Shown here: piece by piece, positions 33,452-42,400 of the stretch
Numbering within the stretch: the stretch's first letter is position 1
Layout of the letters: every line of letters starts with the position of its first letter
DNA from: Flavobacteriales bacterium
GTDB taxonomy: Bacteria > Bacteroidota > Bacteroidia > Flavobacteriales_E > Vicingaceae
Direction: 5' to 3'
Length of the DNA: 58,602 nt
NCBI GenBank assembly: GCA_020435335.1
Contig: JAGQZT010000088.1
Span: 1-58,602 of the forward strand
Notes under the pieces: model-generated
What the model saw: the letters and a program-made list of their open reading frames with translations, nothing else
Database searches by the model: none
What the model was told of the DNA's origin: nothing
Program-made: the position numbers and the translations under genes

Positions 33452-33474
33452 CAAAGATACCGAAAAGTTGGGTT
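33452..33474. repeat. 23-base direct repeat, copy 2
   Basis: Identical to 31559-31581. The minus-strand TATCTTTG within it (33459-33452) is well placed to drive the uracil-DNA glycosylase gene, with an expected leader of about 20 bases. The last bases run into the stop codon of the next gene. Confidence 0.8.
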
Positions 33475-34123
33475 AGCGATTGGATTTATTCATTACTAAC
33501 CCTTCGCTTTCATTGTAGATATAGTTTATAGAATCTAAAGGGATAATTTCACTTTCTTTTTGACCGGGTTTGTATATTAAATCAATGGTTTCAGCATCAT
33601 AAGTCTCATATATTAATGTAGGAGGGAAATCAAAAAAAATATCCTTTTTTAATGCTCGTATTCTTAGTAATGGGATTGCTGATTCTGGATGATCAATCTT
33701 GTTAATAGCTGCTCCTAAATTGAAAAAGCCAATTTTGTTCAGTGTTGAATTGGTGAAGAGATAGGCGTCAAACCCCCATGAATATTCCGTGCCTAATTCA
33801 CAGATGATAATAACGTTATTAGATTCTTTATAAAATGTCGGACGGTAAATGTAGCTTTCACCTTGTTTGTCTCCAATAAAGGAAATAGCATCGTCTTTAA
33901 GGACGATTATTCTTAATCCTTCGTTTTCTGAAGTTTCAATTTCAGGTCTTCCGATCAAAATTTTGAAGTCGGAATCCAATTCGTATGCATCTATAATTCG
34001 GTATCCGTCAAGTTGAATGTCTTCTGAAATCTTTGCAGGAAAAAACTGTTCATAACCAAACACATCGACTGCTGTTGTTAACATGAGGCCAATAAGGATT
34101 ATAAGGAATGAGGTGCTTTTCAT
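33473..34123 (-). CDS. Secreted hypothetical protein
   Basis: A 216-residue protein with signal peptide MKSTSFLIILIGLMLTTAVD. The mature part has alternating beta-strand-like segments (YRIIDAYELDSDFKILIG, LRIIVLKDDAISFIGDKQGE, VIIICELGTEYSWGFDAYLF). I do not recognise the family. The gene is A/T-rich, like the SDH gene nearby, and follows holA by 58 bases on the same strand. The longer frame (to 34240) overlaps holA and is rejected because the signal peptide starts at 34123. An imperfect -7 (TATCTTTC) lies upstream. Confidence 0.65.
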   Translation of the reverse strand: MKSTSFLIILIGLMLTTAVDVFGYEQFFPAKISEDIQLDGYRIIDAYELDSDFKILIGRPEIETSENEGLRIIVLKDDAISFIGDKQGESYIYRPTFYKESNNVIIICELGTEYSWGFDAYLFTNSTLNKIGFFNLGAAINKIDHPESAIPLLRIRALKKDIFFDFPPTLIYETYDAETIDLIYKPGQKESEIIPLDSINYIYNESEGLVMNKSNR

Positions 34124-34181
34124 TTTGTAAACATTATCTGAAAGATACCTATAATTCACGCAATCGGAAAATGAAAATCGC

Positions 34182-35183
34182 TTAATGCAAAATCTTAAAC
34201 ACCAGTTCCTTGAGGAGTTCCCCCTGCGTGGTGGAAGCATTGTTTACGCCCTTGCTCTTCAGGTCGTAGTCGCGCAGGTATTCGATGATCTTCACCGCCT
34301 TCTTGATCGGGTAGTTGCGGGCGGCAATCTTGTAATCCTGCACAAAGAAGGGGTGCACACCCAGCGCCGCGGCCAGGCTGTTCTGCGACTGGTCCTTCGT
34401 GTAATGCACCTTCAGCACATTGGTAAAGAAGGTGTACAGCATGCTGATGGTCACCACGATCGGATGTTCCTTCTCGTTCTTCGCAAAATGGAGGATGACC
34501 TGGTTGGCTTTTAAAATGTCTTTCGTGCCGATGGCCTTGTTCAGCTCAAAATTGTTGAAGTCCTTGCTGATGCCGATGTTCTCTTCCACCACCTTGGGGT
34601 CGATGGTGCTGCCGCTCGGCACATTAATGATGAGCTTGTTCAGCTCGTTCACGATCTTGCTCAGTTCCGTACCCACAAATTCGGTGATCATCAGCGATGC
34701 CTGGGGCGTAATGGTGTAGTTGCGGTCTTTTAAAAATTTATTGATCCAGTCCGGCACCTGGTTATCGTACAGCTTCTTGGTCTCGAGGTACACGGCTTGC
34801 TTCTTCAGTTTCTTGCCGAAGCTCTTGCGGCCGTCCACTTTCTTATACTTGTAGGCCAGCACAAGGATGGTGGAGGTGGTGGGGTTGTCGAGGTAGGCTT
34901 CGAGTTTCTCAATGTCCTTGCTGAGGTGCTGCGCTTCCTTCACGATCACCACGTTGTGGTTGGCCATCATCGGGTAGCGCTTGGCCTCGCTGATCACGGT
35001 GGTCACGTCGGTCTCCTTGCCGTACAGCACGGTCTGGTTAAAGTCGCGTTCGGCCTCATCCAGCACATGATCCTCGATGTAGTCGCTGATGGCGTCAATG
35101 TAATAGGGTTCTTCCCCGGTGAGGAAATACACCGGATGGTACACTTTGTTCTTCAGGTCACGGAGTATGGTGTTGTGATCCAT
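34182..35183 (-). CDS. holA: DNA polymerase III subunit delta
   Basis: A 333-residue AAA+-like clamp-loader subunit that opens the beta sliding clamp during replication. The N-terminus has YFLTGEEPYYIDAISDYIED, then FNQTVLYGKE, ANHNVVIVKEAQHL, and a collar domain with FELNKAIGTKDILKANQVIL and PFFVQDYKIAARNYPIKKAV. It has no Walker A, as expected for delta. It overlaps the preceding amn stop by one base (TAATG), so the two are translationally coupled. Codon choice is more G/C-rich than in the genes around it. Confidence 0.92.
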   Translation of the reverse strand: MDHNTILRDLKNKVYHPVYFLTGEEPYYIDAISDYIEDHVLDEAERDFNQTVLYGKETDVTTVISEAKRYPMMANHNVVIVKEAQHLSKDIEKLEAYLDNPTTSTILVLAYKYKKVDGRKSFGKKLKKQAVYLETKKLYDNQVPDWINKFLKDRNYTITPQASLMITEFVGTELSKIVNELNKLIINVPSGSTIDPKVVEENIGISKDFNNFELNKAIGTKDILKANQVILHFAKNEKEHPIVVTISMLYTFFTNVLKVHYTKDQSQNSLAAALGVHPFFVQDYKIAARNYPIKKAVKIIEYLRDYDLKSKGVNNASTTQGELLKELVFKILH

Positions 35184-35965
35184 TAATCTTCGAACGAGAA
35201 TTTCAGGTGTTTCACACTTTTTCCTTTGTTCTTGATCTCCTGCAGCGATTTGATGCCGATTTCTATGTGTGTGTTCACAAAGTTCTTGGTTACCACGGCG
35301 TCGCTCTTGTCGGTTTTCACACCTTCCGGGATCATCGGCTGGTCGGATACGAGCAGCAGGGCTCCGGTCGGGATGCTGTTGGCAAATCCGGTTACGAACA
35401 GGGTGGCGGTTTCCATATCGATGGCCATGGCACGGATGCCGCGGAGGTAATCTTTAAAGTCTTCGTCGTGTTCCCACACGCGCCGGTTGGTGGTGTACAC
35501 CGTTCCGGTCCAGTAGTCGAGGTTCATTTCACGGATGGTGGTCGATACGGCACGTTGCAGGGTAAAGGCCGGCAGAGCAGGCACTTCGGGCGGAAAATAA
35601 TCGTCGGAGGTACCGTCGCCGCGGATGGCTGCGATGGGGAGGATGTAGTCGCCGATGTTGTTCTTTTTCTTCAGTCCGCCGCACTTACCAAGAAACAGGC
35701 AGGCTTTGGGTTGGATGGCGCCGAGCAGGTCCATGATGGTGGCCGCGTTGGCGCTTCCCATGCTGAAGTTAATGATGGTGATGCCGTCGGCCGTGGCGTT
35801 GGGCATGGCTTTATCTTTTCCGCGGACTTCCACACCGTGTTGTTCGGCGAAGAAGTCGACATAATTATTGAAGTTGGTGAGCAGGATGTACTTCCCGAAA
35901 TCTTCGAGCGGAGTTCCTGTGTAGCGTGGTAGCCAGTTGTCTACGATTTCCTTTTTTGATAGCAT
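35183..35965 (-). CDS. amn: AMP nucleosidase
   Basis: A 260-residue nucleoside phosphorylase-fold protein of the Bacteroidota AMP nucleosidase group, hydrolysing AMP to adenine and ribose 5-phosphate. Landmarks are NWLPRYTGTPLEDFGKYILL, NATADGITIINFSMGSANAA, CLFLGKCGGLKKKNNIGDYI, RGDGTSDDYFPPEVPALP and the ribose-binding IRAMAIDMETATLFVTGF, with the catalytic-fold Asp in LLVSDQPMIPEG. Length agrees with the phylum's short form rather than the ~480-residue enterobacterial Amn. It is coupled to holA downstream; the GIY-YIG gene ends 20 bases upstream. Adenine nucleotide control is the likely role. Confidence 0.92.
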   Translation of the reverse strand: MLSKKEIVDNWLPRYTGTPLEDFGKYILLTNFNNYVDFFAEQHGVEVRGKDKAMPNATADGITIINFSMGSANAATIMDLLGAIQPKACLFLGKCGGLKKKNNIGDYILPIAAIRGDGTSDDYFPPEVPALPAFTLQRAVSTTIREMNLDYWTGTVYTTNRRVWEHDEDFKDYLRGIRAMAIDMETATLFVTGFANSIPTGALLLVSDQPMIPEGVKTDKSDAVVTKNFVNTHIEIGIKSLQEIKNKGKSVKHLKFSFED

Positions 35966-35985
35966 ATGTTTATTCTAAATCTTTT

Positions 35986-36345
35986 TTACGTTGTTCCTTG
36001 AGTCTCTTTTACTTTGTCACCCTGAGCGGAGTCGAAGGGTTCATGATTTCTATGATGACTCTCATTTTTGCATTCGGAAAGTTCCTTAATTCGATCAAAA
36101 TTATCATTAATTAAACACTCTTTCTTTTTTCTGCTCCATCCTTTTATTTGTTTTTCACAGGCTATGGCAAGATGGATGTCGTTAAACGTTTCATAAAACA
36201 CTAATTTTAAAGGTCTTCGGCTATAGGTGTAAGCTTTTTTGTCGTCGCCGGAATAATGTTCACTTAATCTTCTGTCCAGGTCATTGGTTACTCCTGTATA
36301 ATAACTTCCATCGGCACATAGTAAAATATAGACATAGTAGATCAT
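35986..36345 (-). CDS. GIY-YIG nuclease with a C-terminal tail encoded by a REP-like repeat
   Basis: A 119-residue single-domain endonuclease. The GIY element is YYVYILLCADGSYYTGVTND (YIG variant YTG), the conserved Arg is in LDRRLSEHY, and the catalytic Glu in ACEKQIKGWSRKKK. The domain ends near residue 95. The tail EPFDSAQGDKV is a translation of a repeat (36015-36040) found several times in this window, so the natural C-terminus was extended by that repeat. Copies in the opposite orientation lie on the other side of the gene (36362-36454). Family members cut DNA, some as sequence-specific single-strand nucleases; the target here is unknown. Confidence 0.85.
   Translation of the reverse strand: MIYYVYILLCADGSYYTGVTNDLDRRLSEHYSGDDKKAYTYSRRPLKLVFYETFNDIHLAIACEKQIKGWSRKKKECLINDNFDRIKELSECKNESHHRNHEPFDSAQGDKVKETQGTT
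36015..36040 (+). repeat. REP-like repeat inside the 3' end of the GIY-YIG gene
   Basis: CCTGAGCGGAGTCGAAGG is the short form of the CTGAG...TCGAAG family, here lying within codons of the nuclease gene, in the orientation opposite to the copies at 36362-36454. Confidence 0.85.
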
Positions 36346-36361
36346 GTTATTCGTTTTGGGT

Positions 36362-36454
36362 CTTCGACTCCGCTCAGACTGACAATTCTTCGACTCCGTT
36401 CAGACTGACAATTCTTCGAGGCTTTTGCTTTCGCAAAACGTGCTCAGAATGAAC
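36362..36454 (-). repeat. Three REP-like repeats upstream of the GIY-YIG gene
   Basis: Two short copies (36362-36384 and 36388-36410, differing at one base) and one long copy (36414-36454) with the hairpin TTTTGC-GAAA-GCAAAA on the minus strand. They are inverted relative to 36015-36040 and lie between the nuclease start and dapA. Confidence 0.9.
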
Positions 36455-36611
36455 AAGTACTCCTGGTATCATTTTAAGCGGGAATTAAAAATACGAATAA
36501 AGTGCAAGTCGTGTTAAATAATTCGAACGAAGAATGCAGTATAAATTAAAATGTAAAAATTCATTTTTAATTGCCCAAATAACACCACCTTTGTGGAAAA
36601 TTTTCAAGATC

Positions 36612-37487
36612 ATGACGAAGTTCAAAGGCACGGGAGTAGCGATTGTTACGCCATTTCAGCAAGACAAATCAGTAGATTATAATGCCCTCAACAGGTTGGT
36701 GGAGCACCTCATTTCCGGTGGAGTGGAATACCTTGTGGTACAGGGTACAACCGGCGAGTCGGTAACTTTAACCAAAGAGGAGAAAGCAGCCACTTTACAG
36801 TTTATCAAAGAGGTGAATAACGGCCGTGTGCCATTGGTGTTGGGTGTTGGTGGTAACTGTACCGCTACTGTGGTGGAAACCCTGAAAAACCTTGATCCGA
36901 GCGGGTTGGATGCCATCCTGTCGGTGAGCCCCTATTACAACAAACCGACGCAGGAAGGAATCTACCAACATTACAAAGCGGTTTCCGAAGCGAGCCCGCT
37001 GCCGATCATTTTGTACAACGTGCCGGGAAGAACAAGTTCCAATATACTCGCGGCTACGACCTTGCGTCTGGCCAACGATTTTAAGAACATCATCGCCATC
37101 AAGGAAGCTTCGGGCAACCTGGAGCAATGCATGGAGATCATCAACAACAAACCCGAAGGATTTTTAGTGATCTCCGGGGATGATGCGCTGACCTTGCCAT
37201 TTGTGGCAAGCGGTGGCAACGGTGTGATCTCGGTGATTGCCAATGCCTTCCCGCAAGGATTTTCGGAGATGGTAAGAGCTGCTCTGGCCGGCGATATGCC
37301 GAAAGCACAACAGCTGCATTACAAGTACTTCAGTCTGATCCACTACTTGTTTGTGGAGGGCAATCCGGCCGGGATCAAGACCGTGCTGAGCGAGCTGAAC
37401 ATCACCGGAGTGGATGTGCGGTTGCCGCTGGTAAATGTCAGCGAACAGACAAAAAACAAGATTAAAACCATTATGGCTTCGTATTAG
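36612..37487 (+). CDS. dapA: 4-hydroxy-tetrahydrodipicolinate synthase
   Basis: A 291-residue TIM-barrel aldolase making the committed lysine/diaminopimelate intermediate from pyruvate and aspartate semialdehyde. The N-terminus is GTGVAIVTPF, followed by EYLVVQGTTGESVTL (the Thr-Thr pair), YNVPGRTSSNI with the catalytic Tyr, IIAIKEASGN with the Schiff-base Lys, and VISGDDALTLPFVASGGNG. Length is standard. ATG 36612 is used; the longer frame from 36534 has no support, and a -7-like CACCTTTG (36586-36593) lies inside it. It stands just to the right of the repeat block bordering the GIY-YIG gene. Confidence 0.95.
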   Translation: MTKFKGTGVAIVTPFQQDKSVDYNALNRLVEHLISGGVEYLVVQGTTGESVTLTKEEKAATLQFIKEVNNGRVPLVLGVGGNCTATVVETLKNLDPSGLDAILSVSPYYNKPTQEGIYQHYKAVSEASPLPIILYNVPGRTSSNILAATTLRLANDFKNIIAIKEASGNLEQCMEIINNKPEGFLVISGDDALTLPFVASGGNGVISVIANAFPQGFSEMVRAALAGDMPKAQQLHYKYFSLIHYLFVEGNPAGIKTVLSELNITGVDVRLPLVNVSEQTKNKIKTIMASY

Positions 37488-37533
37488 GAAACCAACAACG
37501 CAACTTTGCGTTAGGTATGCTAAAACAAGCGTT

Positions 37534-38172
37534 ATGAAACAAACAATAATCGGTGTATTGGTGCTGGTGTTCTGGTCGTGTTCAGACTACCGGGCCAGCA
37601 ATCAGGAACAGATCAAACCCATAAAACAAACAACAACAGCAGGTATGGAAACAATTACATTAGGTGCCGGTTGCTTTTGGTGTGTCGAAGCCATTTTCGG
37701 AAGCATCAACGGCGTGGAAAGTGCAACTTCGGGCTATTCCGGAGGGCATGTTAAGAATCCGGGATACAAAGAGGTATGCAGCGGTACAACCGGTCATGCC
37801 GAAGTGGTGCAGGTGGTGTATGATCCCCAAGTGGTTTCGCTGGCCAAGATCCTGGAAGTATTCTTTCAGGTGCACGATCCGACTACACTGAACCGCCAGG
37901 GCGGTGATATCGGAACCCAGTACCGGTCCGCTATTTTCTACCATACCGAAGAGCAGAAAGCTACGGCTATTGCGATTTTGAACAAACTGGATATGTCCGG
38001 GGCATTCGATAAAAAGATCGTAACGGAGATCACGGCCTTTACCAATTTTTATCCGGCAGAGGATTACCACCAGGATTATTTCGAACTGAACGGCGAACAA
38101 CCCTATTGCAGCAATGTGGTTCGTCCGAAGGTGGAAAAATTCAAAAAAGCATTTTCAGATATTCTTAAATAA
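37534..38172 (+). CDS. msrA: Lipoprotein peptide-methionine (S)-S-oxide reductase
   Basis: A 212-residue MsrA with the active site GAGCFWCVEAIF, then GYSGGHVKNPGYKEVCSGTTGHAEVVQV, HDPTTLNRQGGDIGTQYRSAIF and the C-terminal EDYHQDYFELN typical of the family. The N-terminal ~25 residues (MKQTIIGVLVLVFWSCSDY) look like a lipoprotein signal peptide with Cys17, so it probably repairs oxidised methionine in the periplasm rather than the cytoplasm. The start is 37534; the longer frame overlaps dapA and lacks the signal peptide start. A gap of 46 bases follows dapA, so co-transcription is possible. Confidence 0.9.
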   Translation: MKQTIIGVLVLVFWSCSDYRASNQEQIKPIKQTTTAGMETITLGAGCFWCVEAIFGSINGVESATSGYSGGHVKNPGYKEVCSGTTGHAEVVQVVYDPQVVSLAKILEVFFQVHDPTTLNRQGGDIGTQYRSAIFYHTEEQKATAIAILNKLDMSGAFDKKIVTEITAFTNFYPAEDYHQDYFELNGEQPYCSNVVRPKVEKFKKAFSDILK

Positions 38173-38183
38173 CTGTTAGAAAA

Positions 38184-38214
38184 TTGGGAAGATAACAGAG
38201 AAAAATTATCTTTG
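38184..38214 (+). promoter_or_regulatory. Leaderless-type promoter of the SiaC-like gene
   Basis: TTG at 38184-38186, 20 bases, TATCTTTG at 38207-38214, then 5 bases and ATG 38220. The transcription start should coincide with the start codon. Confidence 0.75.
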
Positions 38215-38219
38215 TTCCC

Positions 38220-38600
38220 ATGGATGCGTTATTGATAGAAGGAAAAATGACGTCACCGGCCATCGACTTTCAGGCCGGCAAGACCTTGCGGATCACCGGC
38301 CGATCCATTCCCGAGCATCCGGTTAAGTTCTATCAGCCCGTTGATGAATGGTTGGCCAAATACATCCTCACACAACCTCACAATCTCGAATTATTCATTC
38401 ACCTCGATTACCTCAATACACACTCTACCGAATGTGTGCTGATCCTCTTTAAAAAGCTGGAGGCTTATAACAAGCAGACGGTTAACCGGGTTAAAGTGAC
38501 CTGGGGTTTTGATGAAGATGATGAAGACATGCAGATTCTGGGTGAAGATTTGTCAACCATGGTGGAGGTGCCTTTCGATATCGTTGAGATCAAAGGTTAA
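38220..38600 (+). CDS. SiaC-family (DUF1987) regulatory phosphoprotein
   Basis: A 126-residue cytoplasmic protein whose fold resembles STAS/anti-sigma antagonist proteins. The segments are MDALLIEGKMTSPAIDFQAG, LRITGRSIPEHPVKFYQPVD, LFIHLDYLNTHSTECVLILF and VTWGFDEDDEDM. In characterised SiaABC systems, SiaC is phosphorylated at a Thr in this region by the kinase SiaB, dephosphorylated by the phosphatase SiaA, and controls diguanylate cyclase activity or surface behaviour. Neither SiaA nor SiaB is in the window. The phosphosite here is probably the Thr in YLNTHST. The stop overlaps the convergent aroE stop. Confidence 0.85.
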   Translation: MDALLIEGKMTSPAIDFQAGKTLRITGRSIPEHPVKFYQPVDEWLAKYILTQPHNLELFIHLDYLNTHSTECVLILFKKLEAYNKQTVNRVKVTWGFDEDDEDMQILGEDLSTMVEVPFDIVEIKG

Positions 38601-39337
38601 CCATTCCAGATTTCCCACGCTTTTTCAGCTTGTAGTTTCAGCATATCCAGTCCGTTGATCACCATGCTTTGTTTCGCTTTTCCCTTTTGCAGGAAGAGCG
38701 ATTCCGCCGGATTATAAACGAGGTCGTACAGCAGGTGTTCATCGGTCAGGCAGTTGTAATCGATGGCCGGACAGGTGTCCACATTCGGGAAAGTGCCAAC
38801 AGGTGTGGTGTTGATGATGAGCTGGTGATGTTTCATGACGTAGGCATTCACCTCGTCGTAGCCGATCTCATTGGAGCTGGTCGGATTCCGGGAAACGTAG
38901 AGGTAGTTGATGCCGAGTTCTTTCAACACTTGAGTCACCGCTTTCGAAGCCCCGCCCGTACCGAGGATGAGTGCCCGTTCGTGGGTATTTTTCAGGAAGG
39001 GTTGCAACGAACGTTTAAAACCGTGGTAATCGGTATTGAATCCCTTGAGTTTCCGGGAAGCCGGATCGATCAGGATGGTGTTAACGGCACCGATTTCATG
39101 GGCTTTTTCGTCCAGTTCATCCAGGTAGTCCATCACTTGTTCCTTGTAGGGGATGGTCACGTTTAATCCGATCAGGTCGGGATGCTGTTCGATCAGCTTT
39201 GGCAATTTATCCAGTTGTTCCAGATCGTAAAGCTCGTAGATGCAGTCCGAAAGCTGTTCCCGGTTAAATTTCTCAGCGAAATATTTTCCTGAAAAAGAAT
39301 GAGTTAAAGGGTGTCCGATCAGGCCAAAACGTCTCAT
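38597..39337 (-). CDS. aroE: Shikimate dehydrogenase
   Basis: A 246-residue NADP-dependent enzyme reducing 3-dehydroshikimate to shikimate in aromatic amino acid synthesis. The substrate site shows GLIGHPLTHSFSGKYFAEKF and NVTIPYKEQVMDYLDELDE (catalytic Lys), NTDYHGF (catalytic Asp), and the cofactor loop LILGTGGASKAVTQVL with SRNP after strand 2. The C-terminus has NGLDMLKLQAEKAWEIW. Slightly shorter than enterobacterial AroE, usual for the phylum. Convergent with the SiaC-like gene; the two stop codons overlap as TTAA. Confidence 0.94.
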   Translation of the reverse strand: MRRFGLIGHPLTHSFSGKYFAEKFNREQLSDCIYELYDLEQLDKLPKLIEQHPDLIGLNVTIPYKEQVMDYLDELDEKAHEIGAVNTILIDPASRKLKGFNTDYHGFKRSLQPFLKNTHERALILGTGGASKAVTQVLKELGINYLYVSRNPTSSNEIGYDEVNAYVMKHHQLIINTTPVGTFPNVDTCPAIDYNCLTDEHLLYDLVYNPAESLFLQKGKAKQSMVINGLDMLKLQAEKAWEIWNG

Positions 39338-39465
39338 GGTTCAATTTTTTACAAGTTTAGCTAATTCTGGTTAGATATCTAAAAATCCAAGAATAACTTC
39401 AGGTTGTTTGAAAAATACCAGTTGGGTTTGCTTATATTTAAGGACTCAAAACTAACACAAACAGG

Positions 39466-42400
39466 ATGAAACGTATCTCAATTATCTTATCCGCAGCGAT
39501 ATTTCTAGGAAGTTTAGGCCTTCACGGGCAAAACGCCAATCAACTTAAATTCAAATCGGGAGCTCATACACCCGAGCAAAATGTGAATCCGCTGAGCGAC
39601 AACAGCAAATTTGACGCGAATGAACTGGTTAATGGATCGTATTACCGGATCATTCAATTCAAAGGGATTCCAACCAATGAGGTAAAAGAAGCACTTTTTG
39701 CTCAGGGAATCACCCTGCTGCAATACATTCCGACCAACGCCTTCATGGCTCGCGTGCATCAGCAGGCGAACCTCAATGCGGCGAAAGACTACGATGCCGT
39801 GTCCATCATTCCGATCGCTTCATCCTTCAAATTATCTAAGAAATTAGCGACACAACAATATGACGACTGGGCGGTACAGGGGAACAACATTCAACTGAAT
39901 GCTATGGCTTTCGAAGGCATCGATCAGGAAATCATCCGGCAGGCTTTGGAGTCGGTTGGAGCAAACGTAAAGCTGATCAACTACGCCAACATCGCTCAAC
40001 TGGAAATCCCTCAAAATAAACTGACTGCACTCTATGAACTGCCGATGTTCTTTTATTTTGAGCAGGTTGATGCGCCGGGAGAACCGGAAAACCTTCCCGG
40101 AGCTACGGATCATCGAAGCAACAACATTGCCATGTCATACAGTTCAGGGTTGAAATACGACGGAACAGGCATTACCGTAATGCTGCAGGATAACAGTAGA
40201 CTGGATGAACACATCGATTACACCGGAAGATTCACGGACATCAATTCAACCCAAAGTGGTGACCACGGTGAGCACTGTGGCGGTACGATTGCCGGGGCTG
40301 GGAATATCGATCCGGTTGCACGCGGAATGGCTTACGGTGCCGACGTGTTGGTGTACGATTGGGATAACAACAACTACAACGACGTGCCGAACATCTATAC
40401 CAATAATAATGTAACCGTAACATCGAAAAGTTACAGTAACGGAACCAATGCCGGATATACTTCTTTAGCGGCTCAGCTGGATCAGCAGATCCGTCAGATG
40501 CCAAACCTGAACCACGTGTTCTCTGCCGGTAACGCCAATGGTGGAGGAACCACGGCTGCAGGAGGGCAATGGTACAACATTACCGGTGGACATAAAGCCG
40601 GTAAAAACGTGATCACCGTAGCCAACGTTACCGTGAATGATGTGATTGCCACATCAAGCAGTAGAGGACCTTGTGAAGACGGAAGAATCAAACCGGACAT
40701 CAGCGCCGTCGGAACGAGTGTGTATTCCACCATGGATCCGAACGGGTATCAGTCGATGACCGGAACGTCCATGGCCTGCCCGGGAGTTGCCGGAATCGTA
40801 ACCCAGTTGAATCATGCCTACAAAGATCTGAACAGTGGTGTACATCCGCCATCCGGATTGATTAAAGCTACGATCCTGAATACGGCCGACGACCTGGGGA
40901 ATGCAGGACCTGACTTTATCTACGGGTGGGGAAGGATCAATGCCCGCAGAGCCTTCGCTTTATTGAACAACAACAATTATTTGTCGTCCACCATCTCTCA
41001 GGGAGGAAATGCTACTCATAACATTACCGTGCCTTCTGGAGTAGCTCAGTTGCGCGTAATGGTTTACTGGATGGATTACGAAGGAGCGACTAGTGCATCG
41101 CCGGCGTTAGTGAACAACATCAACATGACGGTTACCGATCCGGGATCTACGGTTTACAATCCGTGGGTTTTAGATCCGACGCCAAACGCAACAACTTTGA
41201 ATTTACCCGCTGTTCGCGGAGTAGACAACCTGAACAACATGGAGCAGGTTACCATCGATAACCCGGCTGCGGGAACATACACCGTGAGCCTGAACGGATT
41301 CTCCATCCCTCAGGGGCCGCAAACCTACTACCTGGTTTATGAAATGGTAACAAGTGATGTCGTGTTGACCTATCCGATCGGTGGGGAAGGATTCGATCCG
41401 GCCGTAGATGAAAAAATTCGTTGGGATGCCTTCGGTAATTCAGGTACTTTTACGCTGGAATATTCAGATAACAACGGCTCTACATGGAATACCATCGCTT
41501 CAGGAATCAGTGCTGCACAGCGCTACTACGACTGGAACGTGCCGAACATCGTAACCGGAGAAGCACTGGTTCGGGTAACCCGCGGAGCTTCCTCCAGTCA
41601 GAGCCATACCATGTTCTCCATCATCGGAGTTCCAACCGGACTGAACGTGAACTGGCATTGTCCTGATTCCATGGAAGTGACCTGGATTCCTGTAACCGGA
41701 GCAACAGGTTATGAGGTAAGCCTCTTAGGTGCCAAGTACATGGACTCCGTTGGAACGGCTATCGGAACCAACACCCTGGTGATCTACGCACCTTCGTCGC
41801 AAGACCACTGGTGGAGTGTGAAATCACTCGGCGCCAACAACTGTGTAGGAAGACGAGCTTATGCTCAATTTCAGGGAGCAGGAACATTCAACTGTACGTT
41901 ACCTGTTGATATTGAGTTGACCAATGCGGTTCCCGGAAACGGCTCAGAATTAAAGAGCTGTATGTCCGGTAACGATTTTGTAAGCATGGATGTGACCAAC
42001 AACGGAACAAGTACGGCAACCAACATTCCGGTGCACTACCAACTGAACGGAGGTACGGTCGTGAATGAAGTGATGCTGGGGCCTTTGTCTGTCGGTGGAA
42101 CTTCAAATTACACCTTTACCACTCAGATCACTCCGGTTGCCGGAGCCAATACCTTATTGATCTGGAATACGATGCCTGGCGACGGGAACAGCTACAATGA
42201 TACCCTGAGTATCCAATTCAATTATTCGAATGCGTCAGCTCAGTCCTTACCATGGTCGGAAGATTTCGAGTCGTTCTCTTCCTGTGGCACGGCTTCGGAT
42301 TGTGGAGCAACGATTTGTACCATGATCAATGACTTTGTGAATGAGCCCAATGGTTCATCCGATGACATCGACTGGAGAACGGATTTCGGCGGAACACCAT

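Noticed and set aside
35986..36454. Classical RAYT/REP (Y1 transposase) element or an insertion sequence
   Set aside because: The enzyme is GIY-YIG, with no HUH or Tyr transposase motif, and no terminal repeats with target-site duplication could be identified.
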